DNA from: Membranipora membranacea
Taxonomy: Eukaryota > Bryozoa > Gymnolaemata > Cheilostomatida > Membraniporidae
Reading direction: 5' to 3'
Assembly: GCA_914767715.1 (NCBI GenBank)
Contig: OU612065.1
Coordinates: 22,132,001 to 22,196,000, forward strand
DNA length: 64,000 nt
Numbering within the stretch: the stretch's first letter is position 1; every line of letters begins with the position of its first letter. The translations under genes and the position numbers were made by a program. Below, one piece after another: positions 1 to 13,100 of this stretch. The notes under the pieces were generated by a model, which did no database searches, had not been told where the DNA came from, and was given only the letters and a program-made list of their open reading frames with translations.

Positions 1-2130
1 CTTTGTCAGCTTTTCCCTTTTTGAGCATTTCTGTAAGTTTTGAGACATGACGGCGAGCAGAATACATAGTTAGAATATTCAAATGGTACTTGTCCAGTGA
101 TGTCTTTGCCACAGGCGTAACACCGACTACAAAACAGATATAAATCAATGAAGTGATGTCATAAAGATAACCAACTACCACAACACAAGATGGACTAAAT
201 CGCAATGCATCAAAGCCATAATAATTTTGGCAGTATATATTAGTTGTCTCCTCTCTGAACTTGTACTTCAGAGAGGGCATAACCCTCCAATATAACATTT
301 TCTCTGCAGGGATATCCCAAAATTCAGCAGGCAATCGAATGTTATGACAGGAAGAAGACATACCTGAGAACAACACTGGTATCCCCTGAAGTTTGAGCTT
401 TGTTCAGCAAACGTTTCTCAGCAGCAAGTGCTCTCTATAAAAGGAAAAGTCTGAATGACACAATCAATATCCTGGTCTACTTAGAAACGTATTTTCGATA
501 CAGAGCCTAGACAACGGACGAACAGTGTCAAGCTAACCAAAATATTGGTCAAGTATTACTGCATTCTCATCCAGTTTTTATTAATATTCAGATTATTTTT
601 GTATTTCTACAGAAGTAGAACCTTGTATTGACAGAACAGATTTCTCTCAGTTCAAGATTTGGAGCACTAGTAGAACTACAGTGACAGTTTTTCTTCAGGT
701 AAAATAATCGAATGATATCATTATTCCTTATTGATTATTGATTATTGATATTCCACACCTTTTCTCGGTCACTGAGATTCAGGAATCTTCTCTGCTCCTC
801 ATCTTCTGCCCTCTGGACTGCCTGCTCTGCCTTCTTTGCCTTAAAAAGTCAAACATTGCAAATAATATAGGTGGAATTTGTCTGTGTATTTAAAAAAATG
901 GTATCCTTTTTCAACCAACCCAGTGACCAAACGCATCAACCTTAAAAAAAACTAAGGGTTTATGAAAAAAAATACTAGAAGTTGACTAATTAAAATTAAA
1001 ATAAACTGGATGCATAGATCATAATTGACCTGAACATTTGACTACAATAACTTTATACATTATCTTCTTCCAACCTAGCTAAATGAAGCTGAAGTAATAC
1101 AAGGAAGAACAGTGTCGATTTTACAAGACTACTAGATGAATCAAACATGAGTAACTTGAGCCTTGCTTCTTGGTAAATGATGACTAAACTTAATCAGGAA
1201 GTATCCTCACTCATTCCATGTATTACAGATGAACATACATTTTGGGTAATAATCAATGATGACATTATGATTAACATTGTGCCAACCTTAAGCTTTTCTT
1301 TCTTTTTCTTATTAATTTCTTTCTTCCTTTCAGAATCTTTAGCATCTTTCTCAGCTATCACCTCTTTAGTGAGTGGACCAGGTACCTGGAAAATTGCCCA
1401 AATTTTGTATTGATGATAAGGCAGTATAGATTATAGGAAAACTTGCCATTGTGTTAGCATACCTCTAACAGCGCTTTCAGAAAAAAAGACTTCAGGAGTT
1501 TCTGAATTTCTACGATTACGATTTATGAATCAGGGAATATATATCCTTGTTAAATTAAAAAAACAACAGGAATATATCCTACCGAGATGATATTGTCTGC
1601 CAAATAAATATTGCATAATAAAACAGGCTAATGGATTTACATGGTTTCATGGAATGGTACCAATTATTTCAAAGAACTGCCATTCAAATTAGGGATGACA
1701 AAGCAAAGCCAGTAAGACAAGAATCACAACTAGAAGTGTGTATCCAAGAAGTTAACTCCTTGGTGTATCTTACTTGAGCTTTTAAGTAATCATACTTGTC
1801 AGGGTTCTCTCCCATAAATAGCCTGAATTGATTTCTAATGTTCTTATTCTGTGTAGAGAGATAAGGCACCACCATTTTTTCATCACTTCAAAAAAACACA
1901 CACACAGATATAACATATACATCATAATAGGTTATGTATGTATGGGTAATGAGTACCCATAAAGTTATTATATATACTCTATCATATAAAATAACTCTAT
2001 GTGAGTATCCCACAATACAGTGTTTTCTCGAATTCCCAGTGAGGTCAGGTTGGTTATTACTTGCATGAGACCGGCCTGATGTTCTTGAGAAATCCTGATT
2101 GAAATTGCATTGTAGGGATGTTGTGAACAT
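1..2130. repeat. Direct repeat, copy 1 (also at 5062-7191)
   Basis: Bases 1-2130 recur at a constant offset of 5061 bp as 5062-7191; every line I compared matched with no substitution or indel. The match stops at 2130/7191, after a shared gttgtgaacat. The left end is cut by the window edge, so the unit may extend further left. The repeat covers ANKZF1 exons 12-16 and part of intron 11. It is either a very recent segmental duplication or a false duplication made by the assembler; the sequence alone cannot tell. Confidence 0.97.
6..1885 (-). pseudogene. Duplicated 3' fragment of ANKZF1 (exons 12-16 only)
   Basis: Five ANKZF1 exons are repeated here on the minus strand at 1774-1885, 1287-1385, 759-839, 364-434 and 6-126, with all splice sites and the stop codon (6-8) intact. 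They would encode the segment following the ankyrin repeat, the basic coiled coil, the p97-binding VIM-type motif (R-x5-AA-x2-R, in DREKRALAAEKR) and the C-terminal zinc finger (CYACG...FCSPSC). Exons 1-11 are not duplicated, because the copy begins inside intron 11 at 2130. It therefore has no zinc finger, VLRF1 domain or ankyrin part of its own and is probably not a functional gene. There is no decay at all compared with the parent, which means a very young duplication or an assembly error. Confidence 0.85.
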
Positions 2131-2431
2131 ACAAAGGAGCAACTATAACCTTTTTCACTTTCGAAAACAACCTTTATGCCTTAGCAACAGACCAAGAATG
2201 GAGGTGAGGCAACACGCTATCACTACAGTCTATCTGTAATTTTTGGCTCCATTTATATGCCTTACATTTTTATTGTGTAGATGTTGCAATGCTTGTCTGC
2301 TAATAAAAATCTGTGAAATATATGAAATTTATATGAGCTGTAAGCTGTAACCTAGCTGAAACCTGCGCAATGGGTAATGTGAATACTACCTGATAATATG
2401 TTATATGTGTACATTTGTATTATATTTTTAG

Positions 2432-3871
2432 GGACAGCACCACCATGTGGGGCGGAGACGCCGTGTTGATCCAACTGCGACCCAGATTTGCTTTTGCTGA
2501 TAGTAAGTTCACAGCTTTACTCTTAAAGACTACCCAAAGACCAATACATGTTATAGTCAGGCAGTTACTTATGATTAAGTTATGTCAGATGTGCAAGGTA
2601 AAAAGATCCAATGCTCTACTTGGCATGAATTACTGGTGGTGTAAAGAGTGCATCCCATAAGAAAAGGCAACTCTCATTCTCTGCATTATGATATAACATA
2701 CATTGGTCTTTGGTTAGTCTTCAACATTTCAAACTATGTGAAGGCTATAACCAAGAAATGTTCAAATTTAGCACAAGGCAGTGGCTGTCTGACCCCTACT
2801 TCTAAACATGGTAATGGTCAGTGGGGATATTAAATTACTGATATCCAGAATGTTAACATAGGCATTGATGAAATTTACATTTTTATAGTTAAACAACATT
2901 ACATTATCCATAACTATTAGATGAACAACTGTTTATTATATTATATGACATCATATTATTCCAGAGGGGAAAATGATTTACGTCAACCATCACACCAGAG
3001 GGCTTTTCAAAGGAATAAAAATTGGTTCAAATTACAAAAGCCCAATACTGCAGATAGAAGACATGAGTAAAGTCACGCATAGAGGAGTGGACCTTAACCT
3101 GGAGCAAGTAGAGGTAACGGCGTATAGATCTTGTTTGTTTTCTTGTTGTTTTGCCTTATTATCTGCTCTCATCAGTAAACTATATTAGTTGCATGATTTG
3201 ATTAAAAGTTGAGACTCGTTTCTATTTTGTCTCTTGAATCACACCAACGATCAATCCTACCTCCAACCTAAATTGTAGTTTTTATGATATGGAGTAGTCA
3301 CATAAAGCAATGTTGAGCAAGATTTATAAGCTGAGAATTGACCTGACAAATAAAAGGCTTTTCACTCCATGTAACCTGAATACAGTTTTGTTATAAAATG
3401 TTTTTATCATTAAAACATTATCAATACTTTGTGACAAATATTTTATAGGTGTGGGGCTGTGCTGACACTTCTGTGAAAGACATTCAGTTGAAACAGAGAG
3501 CTTGGGAGAGAAGAGAGGTGGAGAGGCTAAACAACCGAAAGGTCAGTAGTCCTGTCCAAACAAGCTTATTTTGTTACCAGTAATTTCACAATTCCAAATT
3601 TCATTCTGATATCGGATGATAACATATGTGAGCAGATGCGGTCATTTTACGAAGATTTTGAGTGAGATAAACCATTTTCATTACTTTTCAGTACTTGCTT
3701 GATTCTTAGTTTCATGACTTATTTACCGCTTCATGACTTCCTTTACCGCTTATTCAATGACTTACTCTTTTCATTTTCCAGTTGAAACAAGAAAACTGGG
3801 AAGATAATCCCGACAGAATGCTGCTAAGCTGGGGAGGAAAAGTAACAGAACATAATCAGAGATTGGGATAA
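2432..3871 (+). CDS. TLDc-domain protein, C-terminal exons (5' end missing)
   Basis: Four phase-compatible exons are seen: 2432-2502, 2965-3113, 3449-3541 and 3782-3871 (TAA). The peptide opens with TTMWGGDAVLIQLRPRF, like the TLDc strand where a small protein domain shows off 'lfrLrP', and has VEVWGCAD where TLDc domains usually end in a v-E-V/I-W motif. A charged helix follows, then a tail (NPDRMLLSWGGKVTEHNQ) that resembles the end of MEAK7/TLDC1-type proteins. TLDc domains are linked to oxidative-stress protection and V-ATPase binding; MEAK7 is a lysosomal mTOR-associated protein. The subfamily is uncertain. Upstream exons are not present between 2131 and 2431. If the flanking repeat is a true tandem duplication, this would be a 5'-truncated copy of a complete gene to the left. 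The gene ends 1.2 kb tail to tail with ANKZF1. Confidence 0.6.
2526..2721. mobile_element. MITE-like element, copy A
   Basis: A 196-bp non-coding element lies in the first TLDc intron. Its ends are inverted repeats of about 30 bp with roughly three mismatches (left starts AAGACTACCCAAAGACC; right end, reversed, starts AAGACTAACCAAAGACC). A related element sits at 49585-49816 in the opposite orientation, and the two share most of the interior, including gtcaggcagttactta and a block around cttggcatgaat. There is no transposase, so it is non-autonomous. Flanks contain TTA-like sequence but no clear target-site duplication. Confidence 0.75.
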
Positions 3872-4216
3872 CAGCGGCTCTCTTATCATGTTATTGCTGC
3901 ATATTATACCATTGTGCCTGATAGAGAAGACTTTTTTTCTGACGAGCCAGGTTTCTCCTGTGATAAATTGATTCTGCAACAGCTCTTCTGTGGATATGCT
4001 GGCTCGAAGTGATTCAGACTGTTTGCACAACCACCTCAATTTCAAAACTTGGGCATTTGTAATAAGTTGTCTCAATAGAATATGAAAATGCATTTCATTC
4101 TTATGGATTATTATAGGTATTATCATTCAGTTAGGACCATAGTTATGGAAACATGTCAACTGGTTTGTTACACTAACATTACATAATAATTATGTCTCAA
4201 AACTTTTAATAGCAAA

Positions 4217-4222
4217 AATAAA
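4217..4222 (+). terminator. Candidate polyadenylation signal of the TLDc gene
   Basis: AATAAA lies about 350 bp after the TAA at 3869-3871 on the plus strand. It is the first canonical hexamer I noticed downstream. The site is inferred and no transcript evidence is available. Confidence 0.4.
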
Positions 4223-5061
4223 TATGCATTTCGTAATACTGTATTGGTCATATTTACTTTTGTGTTGTCTCACTGACTGATTTTCCAAGTATCTATTTAT
4301 GGGAAATTCACATTTTTGTACTTGCATGTAATCATGTAGATAACAGTGGCCTGACGTATCAAACGGAAATGTTATCACGATTCCCTTTGTTTTGTTGTCC
4401 GTTTTTTCGTTTCTGTCTGCTGATCCATAGATTTGTCCTTAATCATGTCTTTACCATGCTAATTGTTCACCCATCTTTATATACTCTGCTTGGCATCGTC
4501 CAGACCCTGTAACTGTTCAATTACTTAAGCATATTAAAATGTTATGAATTCTAGTCACCTTTTTTTGAAACAGATGTCTATTTTTGACTTAACCTTGAAA
4601 TACAAAAAATCAAACATCTGTTAGGGTTTCAGCATTTCTCATGCCGCACTCTGTCACATCTTACTCACTTCAATGACCATCATATTATTTTTACCAGGGG
4701 GTCTTTTGATTGAAATAAGCAATGCTTTTTGAGCCGAATGATCTTGTCTGGATTTTAGGCAAATTTGATCTGATATTGTGCACTCAACAGACATAATCTT
4801 CCATCAAGCAGAGAGAAAATTTGGAGCGGTACCTCCTACAGTTCTCGCTCACTCATCACAGAGTGATTGGATAGTAATTTTGGCAGTTTTGATTTGAAAG
4901 ACCCCTAGACTTGTGTGGAGAGTTTCATGTTTATACACAAAGGATATCATAAAGGGTAGTTGTCTTAATTGCTGATTTTATATTTGAGAGCACATTTTAC
5001 TCATGACCACAACCTATCAAAAATATTATCATAAAATAATTGTCAAAACTGAGTATGAATC

Positions 5062-7191
5062 CTTTGTCAGCTTTTCCCTTTTTGAGCATTTCTGTAAGTT
5101 TTGAGACATGACGGCGAGCAGAATACATAGTTAGAATATTCAAATGGTACTTGTCCAGTGATGTCTTTGCCACAGGCGTAACACCGACTACAAAACAGAT
5201 ATAAATCAATGAAGTGATGTCATAAAGATAACCAACTACCACAACACAAGATGGACTAAATCGCAATGCATCAAAGCCATAATAATTTTGGCAGTATATA
5301 TTAGTTGTCTCCTCTCTGAACTTGTACTTCAGAGAGGGCATAACCCTCCAATATAACATTTTCTCTGCAGGGATATCCCAAAATTCAGCAGGCAATCGAA
5401 TGTTATGACAGGAAGAAGACATACCTGAGAACAACACTGGTATCCCCTGAAGTTTGAGCTTTGTTCAGCAAACGTTTCTCAGCAGCAAGTGCTCTCTATA
5501 AAAGGAAAAGTCTGAATGACACAATCAATATCCTGGTCTACTTAGAAACGTATTTTCGATACAGAGCCTAGACAACGGACGAACAGTGTCAAGCTAACCA
5601 AAATATTGGTCAAGTATTACTGCATTCTCATCCAGTTTTTATTAATATTCAGATTATTTTTGTATTTCTACAGAAGTAGAACCTTGTATTGACAGAACAG
5701 ATTTCTCTCAGTTCAAGATTTGGAGCACTAGTAGAACTACAGTGACAGTTTTTCTTCAGGTAAAATAATCGAATGATATCATTATTCCTTATTGATTATT
5801 GATTATTGATATTCCACACCTTTTCTCGGTCACTGAGATTCAGGAATCTTCTCTGCTCCTCATCTTCTGCCCTCTGGACTGCCTGCTCTGCCTTCTTTGC
5901 CTTAAAAAGTCAAACATTGCAAATAATATAGGTGGAATTTGTCTGTGTATTTAAAAAAATGGTATCCTTTTTCAACCAACCCAGTGACCAAACGCATCAA
6001 CCTTAAAAAAAACTAAGGGTTTATGAAAAAAAATACTAGAAGTTGACTAATTAAAATTAAAATAAACTGGATGCATAGATCATAATTGACCTGAACATTT
6101 GACTACAATAACTTTATACATTATCTTCTTCCAACCTAGCTAAATGAAGCTGAAGTAATACAAGGAAGAACAGTGTCGATTTTACAAGACTACTAGATGA
6201 ATCAAACATGAGTAACTTGAGCCTTGCTTCTTGGTAAATGATGACTAAACTTAATCAGGAAGTATCCTCACTCATTCCATGTATTACAGATGAACATACA
6301 TTTTGGGTAATAATCAATGATGACATTATGATTAACATTGTGCCAACCTTAAGCTTTTCTTTCTTTTTCTTATTAATTTCTTTCTTCCTTTCAGAATCTT
6401 TAGCATCTTTCTCAGCTATCACCTCTTTAGTGAGTGGACCAGGTACCTGGAAAATTGCCCAAATTTTGTATTGATGATAAGGCAGTATAGATTATAGGAA
6501 AACTTGCCATTGTGTTAGCATACCTCTAACAGCGCTTTCAGAAAAAAAGACTTCAGGAGTTTCTGAATTTCTACGATTACGATTTATGAATCAGGGAATA
6601 TATATCCTTGTTAAATTAAAAAAACAACAGGAATATATCCTACCGAGATGATATTGTCTGCCAAATAAATATTGCATAATAAAACAGGCTAATGGATTTA
6701 CATGGTTTCATGGAATGGTACCAATTATTTCAAAGAACTGCCATTCAAATTAGGGATGACAAAGCAAAGCCAGTAAGACAAGAATCACAACTAGAAGTGT
6801 GTATCCAAGAAGTTAACTCCTTGGTGTATCTTACTTGAGCTTTTAAGTAATCATACTTGTCAGGGTTCTCTCCCATAAATAGCCTGAATTGATTTCTAAT
6901 GTTCTTATTCTGTGTAGAGAGATAAGGCACCACCATTTTTTCATCACTTCAAAAAAACACACACACAGATATAACATATACATCATAATAGGTTATGTAT
7001 GTATGGGTAATGAGTACCCATAAAGTTATTATATATACTCTATCATATAAAATAACTCTATGTGAGTATCCCACAATACAGTGTTTTCTCGAATTCCCAG
7101 TGAGGTCAGGTTGGTTATTACTTGCATGAGACCGGCCTGATGTTCTTGAGAAATCCTGATTGAAATTGCATTGTAGGGATGTTGTGAACAT
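5062..7191. repeat. Direct repeat, copy 2
   Basis: This is the second copy of the 2130-bp repeat (first copy at 1-2130). Here the flanking sequence continues into ANKZF1 intron 11 and exon 11, so this copy lies in the native gene context. The right boundary is at 7191, where copy 2 continues ggccattta and copy 1 continues acaaaggagc. Confidence 0.97.
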
Positions 7192-10100
7192 GGCCATTTA
7201 AGGGTTATAATAAAAACAGTCATGATATAAGAAGGCTATAGACTGTTGCCTCATGGATTTTATTCCTCGATACTACAAAGAGTCTTCCTCTGCTGCTTCA
7301 CATTGAAGAACCAACAGACAAGCATTTTGGCCCACAAGTAAGGCTAATATTAACAACTGAAAATACACAGATACCTACCATATAGTGGGGTCAAGGCCGA
7401 TTCCGAGAAGAAAGCTGACTAAATGAGGATGGCTGTTCTGACAAGCTACATGTAATAACGTGTGTCCTTGTCTGTTTACAGGAAGACAGATGGAAGCTTT
7501 GAAGTCATTAGTAGTTTGTGTTATCCCCTCTTTAAGAGTATCTATCAGAGTTTGGAGTTGTTCTATGTCACCAACTGTACATGCAGTGTAAAACTCGCTC
7601 TGATACGGTAACACTGTAAAAAAAGATAGATTTCAAATTACATAGTAGAAAAGTAGATCGACAACAGTGTGTCCGGTTACCAGCACTTTATATAGATCAT
7701 TAACAGTTAGACTCAAGGAACCAAAAGTTGATCATGAACGATATTTCCTCATCAGTAGTAAGGAATGCTCTGATCAGAGCAGCAGGTACTTTTAAAACTC
7801 TTGCGTCGGGGACTCCATTACTTTCTTTGAGATCAATATAATAATTATAAGTCTAATAATACATTTATTGTCAGCAACAATTCATCATTAAATTCATCAA
7901 CAAGTACAATTATACTTAGATATATTTTTAAAAGCCTACTTTTCTTTTCTTCCGCTGCTAGTTTATCAGGCTTTTTGTTCCTTCTCTTCCTCTCAGCGCT
8001 TCTCTCCTCCATGATCTCAGCCCTGCTGGGGACATACTGTCCATGATCCTTTAGATCATCTGATGTGTGAATTATATCTTCATGTATAGACAACTCCACA
8101 TCTGCTTCATTACCTGTGTCGTAACCCTCTGAGAAATACAAATGATATATGCAACTGGAAATTTTGAGCTTACCCTAGTGAGGTAAATATAAGTTTGAGT
8201 TTAGGTAAGCTAGTTTGTCACTTAGTTCTGAATTTAGCTAGATAAGGTTGGAGCCTTGAATTTTAAATGTTGAATCGAATGTTAGCTAGGAATATATTTC
8301 ACAATCTCAAGTCTGTGCAAAACGGCAAATTTTTACTCTTCAAGGGTACTTGCCGATTTTTGACCAAATATTCAAACTATACTGTTATTGTGCCGCTTTC
8401 TGGTTCTTGTCAAAGTTTTCAAGAACTATTATCTGCCAAGAAGTTGAGAACTAAAGTAGTCCAGGTAATCTGTAATTCATCTAGGTTCAGCCAAGAGCTA
8501 TAAAAATACTCCCTTTTTCATAGCTATGTTTCAGACTTACAATCCTGAAGCCCAGGGTTTAATTCCCAGCTTAATTGACCTCCATCTGACCATGTTTGAT
8601 GATGCGTACTGAGCAAACAAAATGCTATTGTCAAGCAGCTCCCACAATAGTTTGGTAGAAATATATTTAGATGTATCTGCACTAGCAGGTGGGATTTTGT
8701 AAATTGAGCATGAAAAAAAGCAAGTTGCCCCTGGGTGGCTTGTTTTATCTCGCTATCCAAGTGGGTAATTGAATAGCACTTAAGTCTTAGGATACCAATC
8801 TTAATCACCGGTGCATCAAATATTAACAAGTAAGCAATATATTACCTGTTGAACCATCTTGAAAAAAAGTCAAAAACTAGTGTGAAATTTGATTAGCTAT
8901 GCATAATATTACTGTCTTCAAGTAAAACCTGTTGAGGTACCATTTAAAATCTTGAAAAAAAGTCAAAATCTAGAGAAAAGGAGGGTCTTTGCGCTTCATC
9001 AAAAAAAGTGCACATAACAAATTTTCATGCCAACCTTGAAATTTTGAGGGGTATTGGATGCTATTGATTAGCATATCAATCAGTTTTACAATTGGTTTGC
9101 ATTACGTTTTGAATTTTTTAACCAGGAAAATATTGTAACTTTTAATTAGTTTCACCAGGTTCACCTGGTTTCACTGTTACCTTATATTAATTAGAGACCC
9201 TAGTTATTAGCATAATGTGGAAATAAACAAAGTGTGTTACCAGTTACAGTTACAAATGCGAAGTTCTGAAGTAGAATGAACCAAAGTAACCGTGTGCGAC
9301 GATTCCTTATGATTGTTTACGATGGAGGAATTCTGTCCAATTAGTTTTGGATGATGGCATTGAGAATTTAAACAGTAAATGGTTTCAAAAGTGAACGGAC
9401 CCCATAATGCAATACCTTACATCGTCCATATTATGGTTTTTATTTCATTCCACCTTCCATGCTGTACACTATGCTATACTGCAGCCTGGTTCGAAGTATT
9501 TGCCAATTATTACATTATCTTATCTGATTATCTTCATAGTAGAAAGCGGAGGATCGGAGTCACTTCCGCTGGTTGGTAAGCATAAAATTGTGCATGTGAA
9601 ACGCGTAATATTGTACTGAAAATAATCAGTGTTGTCACTAAGGGGTGCAGTTGGTAAATATTCTCAACCAAACTATCAGCAGCTTGTTCAATTATCAGCT
9701 TACTACTCAGCGGTAAGGGACCTAGAACAAGTTTGTTTCCTCTCTGAACATAGAGAAATACCTAATAAGCTGTGTATCTAGCCACGGCGCTCGTTCGATA
9801 ACCGACTTTTGCAATAACACTCAGGCCCACAGAGGGAAAAAACTTGTTTTGAACCCCAAAAACCACTATCCAACAAATTCCCAATTATTTAACATTCCCA
9901 AGTAATCAGGTTTCAGCTACAGCTATCAAGAAGGAGGCCAAAACTTTCACATGCCTTGTTACATTGCTTTGACAGATCCAATCGAGGCTAGGTAATAAAT
10001 TCAACCAAGCCAATACCACAACCCTACAATCCTACACACTTTTTTGTTGTTATAATTCAAATAAAGTATGTCAAACAGCTCAATCCATCATGTTTGTAAG

Positions 10101-13100
10101 CTTCCTAAATTTTTCTATTTTCTTATTGTTTTGTATTGTGCGTGGCATAGATTCTTGAGCGCATGCCATGACAGGCTCGTGCTGATATATCATTTTGATT
10201 TATGGAATGGGTGGGTACAAAATTGTTTTGAAAAAATTATCATATTGCACATCAAATTTTGGCCAAACCTGTCTCAACCTGTGACATTCAAAGACATTTT
10301 GGAGCGTGGAAACTTGGTATTCTCACCAAAATGCTATTGTCTTCTGGATCACACACGTTGGGATGGTTGACAAATGTATATAGGGGCTGAACATTTTATA
10401 GCAGAGCTAAAATTAGGTTATTCAGGTGGGCAAATGGTTTAAAACACCAGATTTATGGTAATGCAGAATATATTATGAAGCATTTCTCTGGTGAACTTTC
10501 GTGTCGCGCAGCTAACACACGCTTACATAAGACCGCCCAGGATTCACAAAACAGTTTCTCATTGTTGCCCACCCGCACTCCGCCCATTCCCTGTTGATAT
10601 ACGTACCAGCTGCCAGCTCATCGGCTGGGTCACCTTGTCGTTTCTTCCTTTCTAGAGATGGACCACGCTTATTCAGAGTTTTCTTCTTCCGTTCTATCAA
10701 CCCTGTCATCTTAGAAGGTTCTGCAATTCATATTAACATATTTATTATACATATTCATATCAACATATTTATTATACAGTATCTGCGGATACAGAAAGGT
10801 GATTTACCTAGTCTAAGCGCTTAGACGGCTGCAATGCCAGTTAGTGGCATTACCTTATCAAACATAGAAACGAGTGTTTGATAATGTAATGCCACTAACT
10901 TGCATTGCATCCGCCTAAGCATTTAGACTACGATTAACCATATGTAAGGTGTAGGACAATGCATGATGATAGTGGCATGAAGCCAGGGCAGGTTGAAGTA
11001 CAGCTTTGACCCGCGTCCCATCTGATTATTCCCATTTCAAGTGTTTTATGGTGAGAAAAAAACGAGCTCACTTTCACTGCTTTGATTACAAGAGGTACCA
11101 GGCTTTGTTTTTCTCTTTTGAAAGATAAATTTATAATTTTAATTACTCTAACCAGGTATGCATCTATAATTTATCGAGTTATGATGAAGTAGATATAAAT
11201 TGTAGGTGTCACCCTATTCATCTGCCACGAGTAGATACGTAAGCCAATAAGGGAGGGTGCCGTGTTGGCAAAAGCGTAAAACATCCTCCTTAGACAACAA
11301 CATTGAAATATTATTACCCTTTTTAATGGGCTTATCTCATACTTTATCAGACCAATATTTCACTTGAAACTTCAGGACGGTGCTCTCCAGAGCGAGAAGT
11401 TATTGGAATTGGATGGTAGCCAAGGGGCTGTCATAACCTGGGTCTGTGTGTCTTGCATATATTATGAGGTCAACAACGGGTAGAGTGGGCTGGGTGAGGA
11501 GCAGATGCCAACTTGGAGTTGTATTTATTTGGATTAATTGATAGCCTCATTATTTTTACCCACCCTCCTTGCACCTGTAGCTCAATGCTTCATTTTCAGG
11601 ATCCAATCCAAAAATAATGGGTGTTTTATACAATGATAAAATTTGACATCCAATTATTTTTAATGAAAGACTTCCCATAAAAATTCCAGCAATAATATAG
11701 ACCAATTAGAGCAACTGGAAATAGACACAATAGACAAGATGTTCCCCATGACACTGTGAGAGAAAGCTATACATGTACTCAAATACCCGATGCTTTAACC
11801 ATGATCCACACCAGATGAATCATCACAATGAGCAGGTAGAGGTCAATCTATGCAGCTGATGCCTTTTTTTTCACAATAATTTTAATTATAAGTGCACTAA
11901 ATGTATCTTCTATCTAGAATAAATGTGTTTTATATACAAATGTTGGTTTGAAGTTTCACGTATAATGTATATCAACAATAGTGAACTCGCTGGATAACCC
12001 AAGGGTATGGGAGGAGGTGGTGCACCCTATGCATTCAATCTGTTTCTATTTAGCCTTAGGCCCACCGTTCACCTGTGGGCAGCGCATAATGGGTAATTTC
12101 ATCCTCCCACTCCCGCAGTTTGGTTTCGCCCATATCAGGATTGAGCTAAGATAACTCGGACGACATAAAGTAGCTTTATGATCCTCTCTCACATACATCA
12201 GGGATGGTGGGTATATCCCATCCTCCCTACTCTCACATACATCAGGGAGAGTGGATATATCCCACCCTCGCTGCTCTCACATACATCAGGGAGAGTGGGT
12301 ATATCCCACCCTCGCTGCTCACACATAGCTCACCATGCGTCTTAAGAGTACTCAGCTCTGTGAACACTCTCTTGACTTCGCTGAATGTGGCTCTCCTTGT
12401 AGGGAAAGGAATCATCCTCACTCTCTGATCACCCTTATTCAACAAACTCTTATCCTTCTTCCCGAAGATCAGAGGGTAGTTGTGTGTAGCCACTCGTAGG
12501 AATATGCGGTGGCATCTCTCGATGTATGAACTCCAGGACTGAAGCAATTCTGATATTTCCTGATAGGAAAGTCAATCTCAGATGATAGTTATTGGCAAAC
12601 ATACAAATTGTCACAACACTGTAAAAGGATAATTGGTGTGAATAAGAATTTGTTTATAGCAATTTCACCATTGATGTATGCCATTGCCAGTTAATTAATG
12701 ATTAAAACATAGAGTGATTCCAAAAGTCACAATATATGACTAAATAATCTAAAATACAGGGCCCATAAATGTCATCGGATTGACATATCTTCCAGGCCAA
12801 CAGCTGGTTAGAGGCAGTTCTGTCACTTCTGGGTCTCAAGACTGAACACTAAAAGTATGATTCACAAGTACGAAACACAAACATCATCACTATAATGTAC
12901 TTTTATATGAAAGTGTGCCAGTTTCCTTTCAAAATAGTTTCCTTTTTTTCTCTAAATGAAAGTCATTATCTCATTCTGATTAGCCTGATTAACTATTCAT
13001 ACCCCACAAGTATCCTACTGAAAAAAATGGTTACTTTATTCATGATTATGATTAGTGGTCGGCTCTCCTCTGCTCCCACTAATTCTAGTTCTGTCCATAG

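Noticed and set aside
3824-4126. 100-codon minus-strand frame opposite the last TLDc exon
   Set aside because: No recognisable domain; it overlaps real coding sequence and the 3'UTR on the other strand.
4997-5437. Single 146-codon minus-strand protein
   Set aside because: The frame reads through an intron. The true exons are 5187-5067 and 5495-5425 in other frames, giving the CYACG zinc finger.
12187-12318. Repeat-spacer pattern reminiscent of a CRISPR array
   Set aside because: Units are contiguous with no unique spacers, and the context is an intron of an animal gene.
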